Assembly: GCA_035461525.1 (NCBI GenBank)
Contig: DATHVD010000050.1
Coordinates: 1-64,000 of the forward strand
Source: JAIBJN01 sp035461525
GTDB lineage: Bacteria > Actinomycetota > Thermoleophilia > Gaiellales > Gaiellaceae
Length of the DNA: 64,000 nt
Direction of reading: 5' to 3'
In this document: positions 19,051 through 26,945 of the stretch, one piece after another
How the letters are laid out: every line of letters starts with the position of its first letter
Numbering within the stretch: position 1 is the stretch's first letter
Program-made: the position numbers and the translations under genes
Notes under the pieces: generated by a model
Databases searched by the model: none
What the model saw: only the letters and a program-made list of their open reading frames with translations
Told to the model about the DNA's origin: nothing

Positions 19051-19982
19051 CAGCCGGACACCGCCCAGACCTCGCCGCGCAGGCGGGCCGCCTCGGCGGC
19101 CGCGGCCTTGCGCCAGTCGGCCCCGTCGACGCGGAAGGCGTAGATGACCGACCGGGAGACGGAGACGAGAGCGCTCGCCGGGCCGCTCGTGAAGGCGCGC
19201 GCGACGTCCGCCGGCGTCGCCCCCTGCGCGCCGACTCCGGGCAGGAGCAGGATCGCCTGCGGCATGAGCCGCCTGGCGACCGCGACGGCGCGCGGATGCG
19301 TCGCGCCGACGACGGCGCCGACGCTCGAGAGGCCCCGCTCGCCCACGAGCTCCCGTCCCCAGTCGGCCACGAGCTCGGCGACCTGGTGCCAGACGGGCCT
19401 CCCGTCCGAGAGGGCCGCGTCCTGGATGTCGGCGCTGCCGGCGTTCGACGTCTTCACGAGGCAGAAGATCCCCGTGCCCGCGCGGCGGCAGGCGGCGAGG
19501 AACGGCTCGATCGAGTCGCTGCCCAGGTAGGGGTTGACGGTGAGCGCGTCCACGCGGGCCCGGCCGTCCTCCTGCCGCTCCAGGTACGCGTCGGCGTAGG
19601 CGCGGGCCGTGGAGCCGATGTCGCCGCGCTTGCCGTCGGCGAGGACGAGTAGGTTCGCGGCGCGCGCATAGTCGCACACCTCCTCGAACGCGCGCAGTCC
19701 ATCGGCGCCGAGCGTCTCGAAGCACGCGAGCTGCGGCTTGACGCCGACGACGTACGGCGCCACCGCGTCCACGAGGCCCCGGCAGAACCGGGAGACCGCG
19801 TCGGCCGCCGCGCCGCGGCTCAGGTGGACGTCCCCGCGCAGCTCGACGGGAAGGAGCTCCGGGCGCGGGTCGAGACCGACGAGAAGCTGGGAGCGCTTGA
19901 GGTCGACCGCGTCCGCCACGCGGTCGCCGAAGGTCGCCAGTCCGGCCGCCGGGCGCGCTCCGGCCTCGAGCTCCTGCGCCAT
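19047..19982 (-). CDS. pyrF: orotidine 5'-phosphate decarboxylase (type 2)
   Basis: Final step of UMP synthesis: decarboxylates OMP. At 311 aa it is the longer, type 2 form common in Actinobacteria. The substrate Asp lies in LLVGLDPRPE, and the catalytic Lys/Asp in LADGKRGDIGSTA; FCLVKTSN and LPGVGAQG follow. The ATG at 19982 has TAAGCT 6 nt upstream, suggesting leaderless transcription. The other pyrimidine gene, pyrE, is 3 kb away on the same strand, separated by repair and HU genes. Confidence 0.95.
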   Translation of the reverse strand: MAQELEAGARPAAGLATFGDRVADAVDLKRSQLLVGLDPRPELLPVELRGDVHLSRGAAADAVSRFCRGLVDAVAPYVVGVKPQLACFETLGADGLRAFEEVCDYARAANLLVLADGKRGDIGSTARAYADAYLERQEDGRARVDALTVNPYLGSDSIEPFLAACRRAGTGIFCLVKTSNAGSADIQDAALSDGRPVWHQVAELVADWGRELVGERGLSSVGAVVGATHPRAVAVARRLMPQAILLLPGVGAQGATPADVARAFTSGPASALVSVSRSVIYAFRVDGADWRKAAAAEAARLRGEVWAVSGW

Positions 19983-20020
19983 AGAGGGAGCTTAGACCGC
20001 GGCACCGCCGACGTGGCCGG

Positions 20021-21703
20021 TCAAGCGGCCGCGGCGCGCGAGTCGCGCAGGGCCGCGAGGATGGCGCGCTCGTCGAGCGGGACGACGGCCAGCTCCGGCG
20101 GCGGCCGGCGCAGGAACGACCCGACGAGGTCGAGCTCGGAGGCGTCCTCGGGCGCGAGCGAGGGCTCGGCGGTCCGCGCGGCGGCGAGCCCCGCGCGCAC
20201 CTCGAGCGCCGCCCCGGCGCCCGGCGGCAGGGTGCGCGCGGCCGCGATCCTGCCGCCGGCGACGAACACGGCGCGGACGAAGCCGCGCTCCTTCGCGGGC
20301 GCGAGCAGGCAGAGCTCGGCGGCCCGCAGGCGCTCGAGCGCGGCGAGCTCGCCGATGGTCTGCTCGAGCGCGCGGATGCGGTCCCTGAGGCGGGCGGCGT
20401 CCTCGTAGCGGAGGCAGTCGGCGAGGTCTCGGAGGCGGGCGCGCAGCCGGGGGAGCGGGGCCCCGGCGAGGAGCCCTGCGAGCTCGTCCTCGCTCGCCCC
20501 GTCGAGAGCGCGTGCGGCCCGCTCGGCGCGTCGGCGGCTCCGGATCGGTCCGAGCGGGCCCGGCTGCCCGGAGACGACCAGGCGCCCGCCGCGCTCCCGT
20601 AGGTAGAAGCCGTGCCCTGCCCGCTTGCCGCGTGCGTTCGCGGGCGGGCGAAGCTCACGGATGAGGCGCAGCTCCTCGACCGCCGCCTCCAGCTCAGAGC
20701 CGAGGACGTTCCATTCCACCCGCTCGACGGCCGCGAGGGCGGCCTCGACGGCGGGCCGCTGCCGCTCCGAGCGGAAGTACGAGCGCAGCCGCGCGCGCAG
20801 GTCGCGGGCGCGCCCGACGTAGAGCGCCTGCCCGTGCGCGTCGAGGAAGACGTAGACGCCCGGCCGGGCCGGGGCGCCGAAGACGAGCGAGCGCTTCTCG
20901 TACACGCGCCGCCGGCGCGGCGCCGCGAGCTCGACGAGGTCGGCGACGGTGCGGGCGCCTCGCTCCTGGGCAAGGCCGACGAGCGCGACGAGGATCTCGG
21001 CGGTCGCCTCGGCGTCGGGAAGCGCACGGTGGCACGGCTGCACGGACGTTCCGAAGAAGTGGGCGAGCGAGGCGAGGCCGACGCGCGCCACGCGCCCGCC
21101 GAGGAGCCGCCGCGCCAGACCGACCGTGTCGACGACGGGCGCGGCGAGCCGACGGCCGCTCGCGCGCTCGACCTCGCGGTCGAGGAAGGCCAGGTCGAAG
21201 CGGGCGTTGTGCGCGACGAGGACGGCGCCCTCGCCGGCGAAGGCGAGGAAGCGGCGCACTGCCTCTCCCGGACTCGGCGCGCCGCGGAGGTCGCGGTCCT
21301 CGATCCCGGTGAGCCCGGAGACGACGGGCGGGAGCGGCGTGCCCGGGTCGGCGAACGTCTGGAACGCGCCGGCGGGAAGGAGGGCCTCGACGCGCACCGC
21401 GCCGATCTCGCAGATCGCGGACTGCCCGGGCCGCAGGCCGGTGGTCTCGAGGTCGACGACGACGTAGCGCGCCGCCTCGAGCGGGAGGTCGTGCCCGGGT
21501 GGGACGGCGAGCCCGACGCCCCCGCCGCGCCAGGCGAGCCGCGCGTCGCCGCCGACGACGTCCTCGAGCAGGCTCCGGGCCAGCCCGGCGGGAGCGCGGG
21601 AGAGCGCGAAGAGCGCGCGGGCGGCCTCCTCGACGGAGACCGGCCCCCGCCGCTCCTCGACCAGCTCCACGAGCCGGTCGGCCGCGTCGAAGGCCAGCTG
21701 CAC
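20021..21703 (-). CDS. DEDDh exonuclease / GIY-YIG (UvrC N-terminal-like) fusion nuclease
   Basis: 560-aa fusion. Residues about 85-245 form a DnaQ-family 3'-5' exonuclease: VVDLETTGL (motif I), AHNARFDLAF (motif II) and HRALPDAEAT (motif III, DEDDh). A GIY-YIG endonuclease domain follows (RPGVYVFLDAHGQALYVGRA), then a UvrC-like UVR helical pair (DCLRYEDAARLRDRI). The UvrC RNase H and HhH domains are missing. This matches mycobacterial Cho-like fusions, which act in repair. GTG at 21703 with TATGAT 8 nt upstream. Confidence 0.92.
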   Translation of the reverse strand: MQLAFDAADRLVELVEERRGPVSVEEAARALFALSRAPAGLARSLLEDVVGGDARLAWRGGGVGLAVPPGHDLPLEAARYVVVDLETTGLRPGQSAICEIGAVRVEALLPAGAFQTFADPGTPLPPVVSGLTGIEDRDLRGAPSPGEAVRRFLAFAGEGAVLVAHNARFDLAFLDREVERASGRRLAAPVVDTVGLARRLLGGRVARVGLASLAHFFGTSVQPCHRALPDAEATAEILVALVGLAQERGARTVADLVELAAPRRRRVYEKRSLVFGAPARPGVYVFLDAHGQALYVGRARDLRARLRSYFRSERQRPAVEAALAAVERVEWNVLGSELEAAVEELRLIRELRPPANARGKRAGHGFYLRERGGRLVVSGQPGPLGPIRSRRRAERAARALDGASEDELAGLLAGAPLPRLRARLRDLADCLRYEDAARLRDRIRALEQTIGELAALERLRAAELCLLAPAKERGFVRAVFVAGGRIAAARTLPPGAGAALEVRAGLAAARTAEPSLAPEDASELDLVGSFLRRPPPELAVVPLDERAILAALRDSRAAAA

Positions 21704-21738
21704 GAAACGGGATCATACACGAACGTGTGTTCGCTGCC

Positions 21739-22636
21739 TGACCACCCCGGGCGCCCGCGAGCCGGTCGGCTGCGGGTCGAGGCGCAATCGGAGCGAGCGG
21801 CTGGCGCGGTCGGCCGGCGAGCTCGTCTCTCCGGAGCTCGCGGGCTCGGGGGACCTCGGCGTCGCCGGCTTCCGGGCGCTGATCTGCGCGGGGCCGCTCG
21901 CCGCCGCGTCCGTCGTCACCCTCGCGCGACGCGCGCGCTGGGGCAGGAGGAGAATGCTCGGGCTCGCAGCGTTGCTCCCGCCCGCGGGCGAGGCCTCGTC
22001 CTCGCTCGGACGCCTCGCGCTCGGGCGCTGGAGAAGATCGGGCTGCGGGCGGGCGAGGCGCACGCGTCCGCGGCGACGACGCTCGGGACAGCCCTGGTCG
22101 CCACGACCGTAGCCGTAGCCGGCGTGACCGCGACGGAGGCGGCGCTCGGGGAGCCGACGACGTTCTTCGGCGGAACGCCGGCGCCGGCCTGGATCGAAAG
22201 TGGCCCGCTCCGAGCCGCCGGCTCCCATTCCTTCGTCTCGGTCGAGGGCGACGGAACCGGGCACGTCGTCCGGCGCGAGAGACGCGCGGAGGAGAGCTAC
22301 GCCACCCGCTACAGCCGCCTCGGCCCGGAGGCAGGCGGATGCTCCGTCCGGCACGTTCTCACGCCCGAGGTCGGCCACCCGTGTTCGCCGACGTCTTCCA
22401 GGACGATGCGAGCCGCCTCACGTCGCCTGGCGGCACTCGGACGGCTCCCTGGAGCACCGCGTCCGCGCGGATGGGGGCTGGGCCCGATCCGCCGTCTCGC
22501 GGGCGAGCCGGAGGGACCGTTCTTCGCCGTCTGCCCGGCCGCGGGGCCGGACGGCGCGGAGTTCGTCGTCTGGACGACCGAGCCCGGTGACGGCACCGTA
22601 CGGAGCGCGGCCTGCCCGCCGGCGGGTGAGGACTAG
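21739..22636 (+). pseudogene. decayed gene for an exported or surface protein, several frameshifts
   Basis: No single frame spans this 0.9 kb, but coding-like pieces follow one another in changing frames: hydrophobic stretches (FRALICAGPLAAASVV; LGTALVATTVAVAG), then VFADVFQDDASRL, then HVAWRHSDGSLEHRVRADGG, and finally PFFAVCPAAGPDGAEFV running to a stop at 22636. The last three lie within about 270 bp in three different frames. I read this as remnants of one membrane-anchored protein gene. Repeated sequence errors are the alternative. Minus-strand frames look like shadow. Confidence 0.45.
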
Positions 22637-22653
22637 CCGGTTCGCGCCGTCGC

Positions 22654-22683
22654 CACCGGAGGCCGCTCGCGCGGCCCCCGGTG
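22654..22683 (-). terminator. hairpin terminator after hup
   Basis: Two-part stem CACCGG/CCGGTG and GGCCGC/GCGGCC separated by an A-C mismatch, with a TCGC loop, ending 27 bp beyond the hup stop. No T run follows, as is common for actinobacterial hairpin terminators. It could also stop transcription of the decayed gene arriving from the left. Confidence 0.6.
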
Positions 22684-22709
22684 CACTCGAGATCGGAAGG
22701 AGAGCCTGT

Positions 22710-22982
22710 CTAGCGGAGCGCCTGCTTGAGCTGGCTTCCGGCCGAGAACTTCGGCACGGTCGCAGCCGGGATCTGCACCCGCTCGCCGGTGCGCGGGTTG
22801 ACGCCCTGCCGCGCGGCGCGCTGCTGGGGGGAGAACTTGCCGAAACCCGTGAAGGACACGGCGTCGCCGTTCTGGAGCGTCTCGGTGACCGCTTCGAGGA
22901 ACGCGTCGACGGCACGCGTCGCGTCCCGCTTGGAGAGATCGGCCTTTCGCGCGACCAAATCGATGAAGTCGGCTTTCGTCAC
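22710..22982 (-). CDS. hup: HU-family DNA-binding protein
   Basis: 90-aa nucleoid protein that bends DNA as a dimer. TKADFIDLVARKADLSKRDA starts the helical base, FTGFGKF is the saddle, and NPRTGERVQIPA is the DNA-embracing arm. I use the GTG at 22982, preceded by GGAAGGAGAGG; a longer frame adds 24 unconserved residues. There is no Lys/Ala-rich tail, unlike the long mycobacterial HU. It is single, with its own AT-rich promoter and a hairpin terminator. Confidence 0.96.
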   Translation of the reverse strand: MTKADFIDLVARKADLSKRDATRAVDAFLEAVTETLQNGDAVSFTGFGKFSPQQRAARQGVNPRTGERVQIPAATVPKFSAGSQLKQALR

Positions 22983-23028
22983 TGCCCTCTCCTTCCGTCC
23001 TTTTGCTGACCTTGGAAAACCGGCCAAA

Positions 23029-23058
23029 ACCCTAACAGAGGGATCAGATATCAAGCAA
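23029..23058 (-). promoter_or_regulatory. hup promoter
   Basis: On the minus strand TTGCTT (23058-23053) and TAGGGT (23034-23029) are separated by 18 nt in an unusually AT-rich stretch. A leader of about 40 nt with a strong ribosome site precedes the GTG. This arrangement contrasts with the leaderless starts of most neighbouring genes. Confidence 0.45.
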
Positions 23059-23080
23059 TGATGCGGGTTTGCGGGTCTTT

Positions 23081-23611
23081 TCAGGCCTCGAGCACGTCCC
23101 GGGCGCGAAACAGCGCGTGCAGGCGGACGGCCTTGCGCGCGAGCGCGTCGGCGCCTCCTTCCTCCCGGTCGACCACGCAGACGGCGACGCGGCAGTCGAG
23201 CCCGGCGTCCCGGAGTGCGTCCACGGCCTCGGCGGCGGCGCCCCCCGACGTGACGACGTCCTCGACGAGGCAGACCTCCTCCCCCGCGGCCAAGACGCCC
23301 TCGAGGCGGCGCTCCGTCCCGTAGCCCTTCGCCTCCTTGCGGACGATCAAGAAAGGGAGGCCCGACGAGAGCGAGGCGGCCGCGGCGAGCGCGATCGCGC
23401 CGAGCTCCGGGCCGGCGATCCTGACGGCATCCGGCGCCTCGGCGCGCACGCGCGCGGCGAGCCGTTCCCCGAGCGCGGCGAGGAGGTCGGGGCGGGTCTC
23501 GAAGCGATACTTGTCCAGGTAGTAACGGGAGCGCTTGCCGGAGCGGAGGAGGAAGTCTCCCTCGAGGTAGGCGTGCTCGCGGATGCCCCGCGCCAGCTCG
23601 GCGTCGGTCAC
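23081..23611 (-). CDS. pyrE: orotate phosphoribosyltransferase
   Basis: Couples orotate to PRPP to make OMP, the substrate of PyrF. 176 aa with the PRPP-binding loop CLVEDVVTSGGAA, the catalytic loop around RKEAKGYGTE, and KRSRYYLDKY at the N-terminus. It heads the 3' part of a leftward series (roadblock protein, small membrane protein, pyrE). Confidence 0.94.
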   Translation of the reverse strand: MTDAELARGIREHAYLEGDFLLRSGKRSRYYLDKYRFETRPDLLAALGERLAARVRAEAPDAVRIAGPELGAIALAAAASLSSGLPFLIVRKEAKGYGTERRLEGVLAAGEEVCLVEDVVTSGGAAAEAVDALRDAGLDCRVAVCVVDREEGGADALARKAVRLHALFRARDVLEA

Positions 23612-23615
23612 GGCG

Positions 23616-23822
23616 TCAGCCGCGCGTCCGCGTCAGGATCCGGCGGGCGACCGGCAGGAGGCGCGCGGCCTCGGCCGAGCTCTCGTCGAAGTTGACCACG
23701 GAGCCGTCGGCGAAGTAGACGTCCACGTGCTCCTTGCCCGCGCCCGAGCGGCGCTTCCAGAGAAGCGCGCCCGCGACCGAGCCGGCCGCGACGAGGAACG
23801 CGGCGACCCTACCCTTCGCCAT
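23616..23822 (-). CDS. small membrane protein
   Basis: 68 aa: one N-terminal membrane helix (AAFLVAAGSVAGALLW) followed by KRRSG and a short cytoplasmic tail containing DVYFADGSVV. It overlaps the end of the roadblock gene by 14 nt and lies 4 nt before pyrE, so the three are probably one transcript. No family recognised. Confidence 0.65.
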   Translation of the reverse strand: MAKGRVAAFLVAAGSVAGALLWKRRSGAGKEHVDVYFADGSVVNFDESSAEAARLLPVARRILTRTRG

Positions 23823-24249
23823 CGCCGGCCTCTCCGCCGTCGTCCTTCTTCTTCTTGCGGGTGCGGGCGCCCGAGGCGGCCTGCTTCGCCGGCTCCTCCG
23901 GCACCTCGCCCGCGAGGCGCAGGCACGTCTTCAGGTCGTAGAGGACGAGGCCGACCGTCGGCTGGCGCCCCGTGACGGCGGCGACGACGCGCTCGCCGTC
24001 GGCGACGACGAAGACGGAGCCGTCCGGGAGCGCGGCCTCGAGCTGCGCCGGCTCGCCGGCCGGGCCGGCGGCCTCGCGCAGGAGCTCGAGCGCGTCGCGC
24101 GCCACGTCCTGCGAGCGTTCCTCGTCCGCGAGGGTGGACGCGAGGACGGCGCCGTCCCTGTCGGCGAGCACGGCCGACTCGATCTGCTGCGAGATCTCGA
24201 CGAGATCGGCGAGTGCCTGACCGGCCTCCACGGCCGGCAAAGCTAACAC
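23809..24249 (-). CDS. roadblock/LC7-domain protein
   Basis: 146-aa protein. Residues 10-110 follow the roadblock fold: LADLVEISQQIESAVLADRDGAVLAST, then LPDGSVFVVADGERVVAAVT. The tail is highly charged (RTRKKKKDD). Roadblock proteins partner small Ras-like GTPases or polarity regulators in bacteria, but no GTPase gene is adjacent here. GTG start, with about 23 bp to the divergent YihY gene. Confidence 0.78.
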   Translation of the reverse strand: MLALPAVEAGQALADLVEISQQIESAVLADRDGAVLASTLADEERSQDVARDALELLREAAGPAGEPAQLEAALPDGSVFVVADGERVVAAVTGRQPTVGLVLYDLKTCLRLAGEVPEEPAKQAASGARTRKKKKDDGGEAGDGEG

Positions 24250-24272
24250 ACGACCGTAGACTCCCTGCGCCC

Positions 24273-25076
24273 GTGCCGCACGTGATCCGCAAGTTCCTCG
24301 ACGACCGGGGCACCCACCTGGCGGCGATGATCGCCTACTTCGCCATCCTCGCCTTCGTCCCGCTGCTCTTCCTCGCCCTCTCGCTGCTCGCGTTTGCCGG
24401 CGAACAGGACGAGTCGAGCTACCTGATCCGGGAGCTGCGGCGCACGTTCCCGGAGAGCTCGGTCGAGAACCTGCTCGAGGTCGTCGAACGCATTCAGTCG
24501 CAGGCGACGGAGCTCTCGGTGATCGGCGGCATCGCCCTCATCTGGGCAGCCCTCGGGTTCTTCAGCGTGCTCGAGTCGGCCTTCAACATCGTCTACGGCC
24601 TCCCCAACCGGCCGTTCATCCGCCAGAAGGGGTTCGTGCTCCTCTTGACGGCAGCGTTCCTGATCGTCCTCTTCGTCTCGCTCGTGATCGCGTCCTTCGG
24701 CGTCGAGCTCGTCGACCGCGCGGGCGTGGCCGAGGGTGCGCTCTCGTACGTCTACGCGCTCCTCGTCTCGACCGCGCTCCTGATCGGGCTCACGTGGAGC
24801 CTGTACCGGCTGCTGACGAACACGCCGCTCTCCTGGCGCGAGACCCTGCCGGGAGCGATCTTCGCCTCGGTGCTCCTCCAGGCGAGCTTCCAGGTGCTGC
24901 CCCTCTTCCTGCGGCTCTCGGGCGAGCTCGTCGGGCTGCAGGCGTTCGGCGGCCTCGTGCTGCTGCTCGTCTGGCTGTACTTGATGGCGAACGTCCTCGT
25001 CCTCGGCGCGGAGGTGAACTGGTGGCTCAGCCGCGGCCGGGGGCGCCCGGAGGATCAGGCGCCCGGCGTGGCGTAG
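24273..25076 (+). CDS. YihY/BrkB family membrane protein
   Basis: 267-aa polytopic membrane protein with six helices and the family N-terminus (GTHLAAMIAYFAILAFVPLL), the mid-region WSLYRLLTNTPLSWRETLPGA and the final helix LVLLLVWLYLMANVLVLGAE. Historically misnamed ribonuclease BN; the true role is not established (a transporter or envelope protein). I use the GTG at 24273, with TAGACT 10 nt upstream; an upstream frame would overlap the divergent roadblock gene. Confidence 0.88.
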   Translation: MPHVIRKFLDDRGTHLAAMIAYFAILAFVPLLFLALSLLAFAGEQDESSYLIRELRRTFPESSVENLLEVVERIQSQATELSVIGGIALIWAALGFFSVLESAFNIVYGLPNRPFIRQKGFVLLLTAAFLIVLFVSLVIASFGVELVDRAGVAEGALSYVYALLVSTALLIGLTWSLYRLLTNTPLSWRETLPGAIFASVLLQASFQVLPLFLRLSGELVGLQAFGGLVLLLVWLYLMANVLVLGAEVNWWLSRGRGRPEDQAPGVA

Positions 25077-25244
25077 GAGGGGTTGACGATGTCGCTCGTC
25101 GTCGGGGTGCGATGGTCGTTCCGAGGCAAGGACGCAGGGAGCGGGCGTAGCCGAAGCTGCGGGCGCGACCGAGGTCGCAGCATCGGGGCGAGCAGCGCGG
25201 CCCGGCGGCACGGCGCCGGGCATCTCGCCGAGCCCGCCCTCCTA
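25077..25244. other. intergenic segment with inverted ends and strong hairpins
   Basis: 168 bp between convergent genes. It is bounded by TAGGAGGG (from 25074) and its complement CCCTCCTA (25237-25244). Inside are a GCTGCG/CGCAGC inverted pair and an 8-bp GC stem (25200-25207 with 25214-25221). A frame across it (about 90 codons) has codon use unlike neighbours. It could simply be a bidirectional terminator region or a small mobile-element remnant. Confidence 0.4.
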
Positions 25245-25670
25245 CTAGGCCCCGCCGGTCTCGGGCACCCGCTCCTCGAGCGCCTCCAGCACCTTCTGCT
25301 CGATGTCCGGGTGGTTGTCGATCAGCGCCCGGAAAGCCTGCCTCGTGAGGACGAAGAAGCGTAGGGGCGTGACGGCGGTCGCCGTCGCCGTGCGCCGGGG
25401 CGAGTCCCAGATGAGCGCGATCTCGCCGAAGAAGTCTCCGGACGACAGCGTGCGGACGGCGGTTCCGTCCCTCGTGATCTCGACCTCGCCGTCCACGATC
25501 ACGAAGAACTCGTGCCCGATGTCGCCCTCGCGCGTGAGCACCTTGCCCGCCTCCACCTCGAGGTCCTCGGTCACCCGCGCGAGCGTGACGAGGTCGCTGC
25601 GGGAGAGGTTGGCGAAGAGCGGCGTCTTGCCGAGCGCGTCGGCCTTGTCGTCGTGAGAGAAGAGCTGCAT
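25245..25670 (-). CDS. single-domain cyclic-nucleotide-binding protein
   Basis: 141 aa consisting only of a cNMP-binding beta-roll. LFANLSRSDLVTLARV begins it, and the phosphate cassette is GDFFGEIALIWDSPRRTATA, with the Glu and Arg that contact cyclic nucleotide in the CRP family. No DNA-binding or catalytic domain is attached. A paralogue with the same layout lies at 57528. TAGGGT is 7 nt upstream of the ATG. It may sense a cyclic nucleotide and act on a partner. Confidence 0.85.
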   Translation of the reverse strand: MQLFSHDDKADALGKTPLFANLSRSDLVTLARVTEDLEVEAGKVLTREGDIGHEFFVIVDGEVEITRDGTAVRTLSSGDFFGEIALIWDSPRRTATATAVTPLRFFVLTRQAFRALIDNHPDIEQKVLEALEERVPETGGA

Positions 25671-25680
25671 GCGGGGAACC

Positions 25681-26262
25681 CTAGTGCTTTTCTCCGAGCG
25701 CTTCCAGGAGTGCGGCCGCGGCGGCCGCCCGGTGGCTTCGCGCGCGCTTCCAGTCGTCCCCGAGCTCGGCGACGGTCCGCTCCTCGCCCTCCGGCACGAA
25801 GACCGGGTCGTAGCCGAAGCCGGCGCCCCCCCGGGGCTCCCTGGCGATCCTCCCCTCGAGCGTTCCCCGGCCCCGGACTTCCTCGCCGGAGGGGCCGAGG
25901 CACACGAGCTCGCAGACGTAGCGGGCTCGACGACCGTCGCCCGCGACGCCCGTGAGCTCGGCGAGGAGCCGGGCGACGTTGCCCTCGTCCGTCGCGCCGG
26001 CCCCGGCGTAGCGCGCCGAGCGGATTCCCGGCCGGCCTCCGAGCCCGTCCACCTCGAGCCCGGAGTCCTCGCCGACCGCCCAGCGGCCGGGCGCCGCGGT
26101 CTCCCGCCCGAAGCGCGCCTTGCCGAGCGCGTTCTCGTAGAAGGTCTCGCCGGTCTCCTCGGGCAGCTCGGCGGCCTCGGTGGGCTCGAGCTCCCAGCCC
26201 GGGAGCAGCCGCTCGAGCTCGCGGAGCTTGTGTCGGTTCTGCGAGACGAGCGTCGCCTTCAC
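25681..26262 (-). CDS. rdgB: XTP/dITP diphosphatase (HAM1 family)
   Basis: House-cleaning nucleotide pyrophosphatase that removes non-canonical purine NTPs. 193 aa: VSQNRHKLRELERLL (SxNxxK site), TFYENALGKA, the metal-binding GEDSGLEVDGLGG with PGIRSARYAG, and GFGYDPVFVPEG. GTG at 26262 overlaps the upstream mgtC-like stop (GTGA). rph is two genes upstream, the common rph-rdgB association, here split by the mgtC-like gene. Confidence 0.95.
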   Translation of the reverse strand: MKATLVSQNRHKLRELERLLPGWELEPTEAAELPEETGETFYENALGKARFGRETAAPGRWAVGEDSGLEVDGLGGRPGIRSARYAGAGATDEGNVARLLAELTGVAGDGRRARYVCELVCLGPSGEEVRGRGTLEGRIAREPRGGAGFGYDPVFVPEGEERTVAELGDDWKRARSHRAAAAAALLEALGEKH

Positions 26263-26945
26263 TCGCTCCACTGCACCGCCCTGACGCCCTCGAGGCCCGC
26301 GATCTCCTCCACGACGGCGACGTCTGCGGTCCCGAGCGGGACGTCGAGCTCGATCCGGAGGCGCCGCTCGTCCTCCTCGTCCTGGAGCTGGATGCCGCCG
26401 ACCCGCACGCGCCGGGCGTTGACCACCCGGAGCACCTCGGAGACGGAGCCCTCGCGCCCCAGGGCGATCTCGAGCGTGCGTCCGGCGCGGCGCAGCCTGG
26501 CGATGGCACCGCCCTCGAACCAGCGGAACGGCCCGAGGCCCACGAGGACGATGCCCGTGGCGATCAGCGCGGCGGAGTAGTAGCCGGCGCCCGCGGCCAT
26601 GCCGATCGCGGCGACCACCCAGAGGCCGGCGGCGGTCGTGAGCCCGCGGACGGAGAGCCCCTGCCGGATGATCGCGCCCGCGCCGAGGAAGCCGACGCCG
26701 GTGACGATCTGCGCGGCGATGCGGGTCGGGTCGAAGACGACGCCCTCGGCCGTCGAGAAGCGGAAGTCCGCCCAGCCGTAGGCGGACACGATCGTGAAGA
26801 GCGCCGAGCCGATCCCGACGAGCATGTGGGTGCGCAGCCCGGCGGCGCGCTCGCGGAGCTCCCGCTCGAGGCCGATCGCCCCCGTGAGGGCTCCGGCGAC
26901 GGCGAGCCGCGCGAGCACGTCCCACCACTCGACCTCGGGGATCAC
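26259..26945 (-). CDS. MgtC/SapB family membrane protein
   Basis: 228 aa with five hydrophobic segments in the N-terminal half and the family core: GLERELRERAAGLRTHMLVG, TGVGFLGAGAI and VRGLTTAAGLW. The C-terminal ACT-like cytoplasmic domain (residues about 150-228) ends AVQWSE. MgtC proteins are linked to growth in low Mg2+ and to control of the F-type ATPase. It is inserted between rph and rdgB with GTGA overlaps on both sides. Confidence 0.9.
   Translation of the reverse strand: MIPEVEWWDVLARLAVAGALTGAIGLERELRERAAGLRTHMLVGIGSALFTIVSAYGWADFRFSTAEGVVFDPTRIAAQIVTGVGFLGAGAIIRQGLSVRGLTTAAGLWVVAAIGMAAGAGYYSAALIATGIVLVGLGPFRWFEGGAIARLRRAGRTLEIALGREGSVSEVLRVVNARRVRVGGIQLQDEEDERRLRIELDVPLGTADVAVVEEIAGLEGVRAVQWSE

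Noticed and set aside
18700..21720. A single 1000-aa minus frame covering LysM, pyrF and the exonuclease
   Set aside because: Only the last 116 residues (LysM protein) are real in this frame; pyrF and the exonuclease fusion are clear in other frames with proper motifs.
21713..22378. Minus-strand 221-aa frame
   Set aside because: Arg/Pro/Ser-rich shadow composition; the coding-like pieces are on the plus strand in changing frames.
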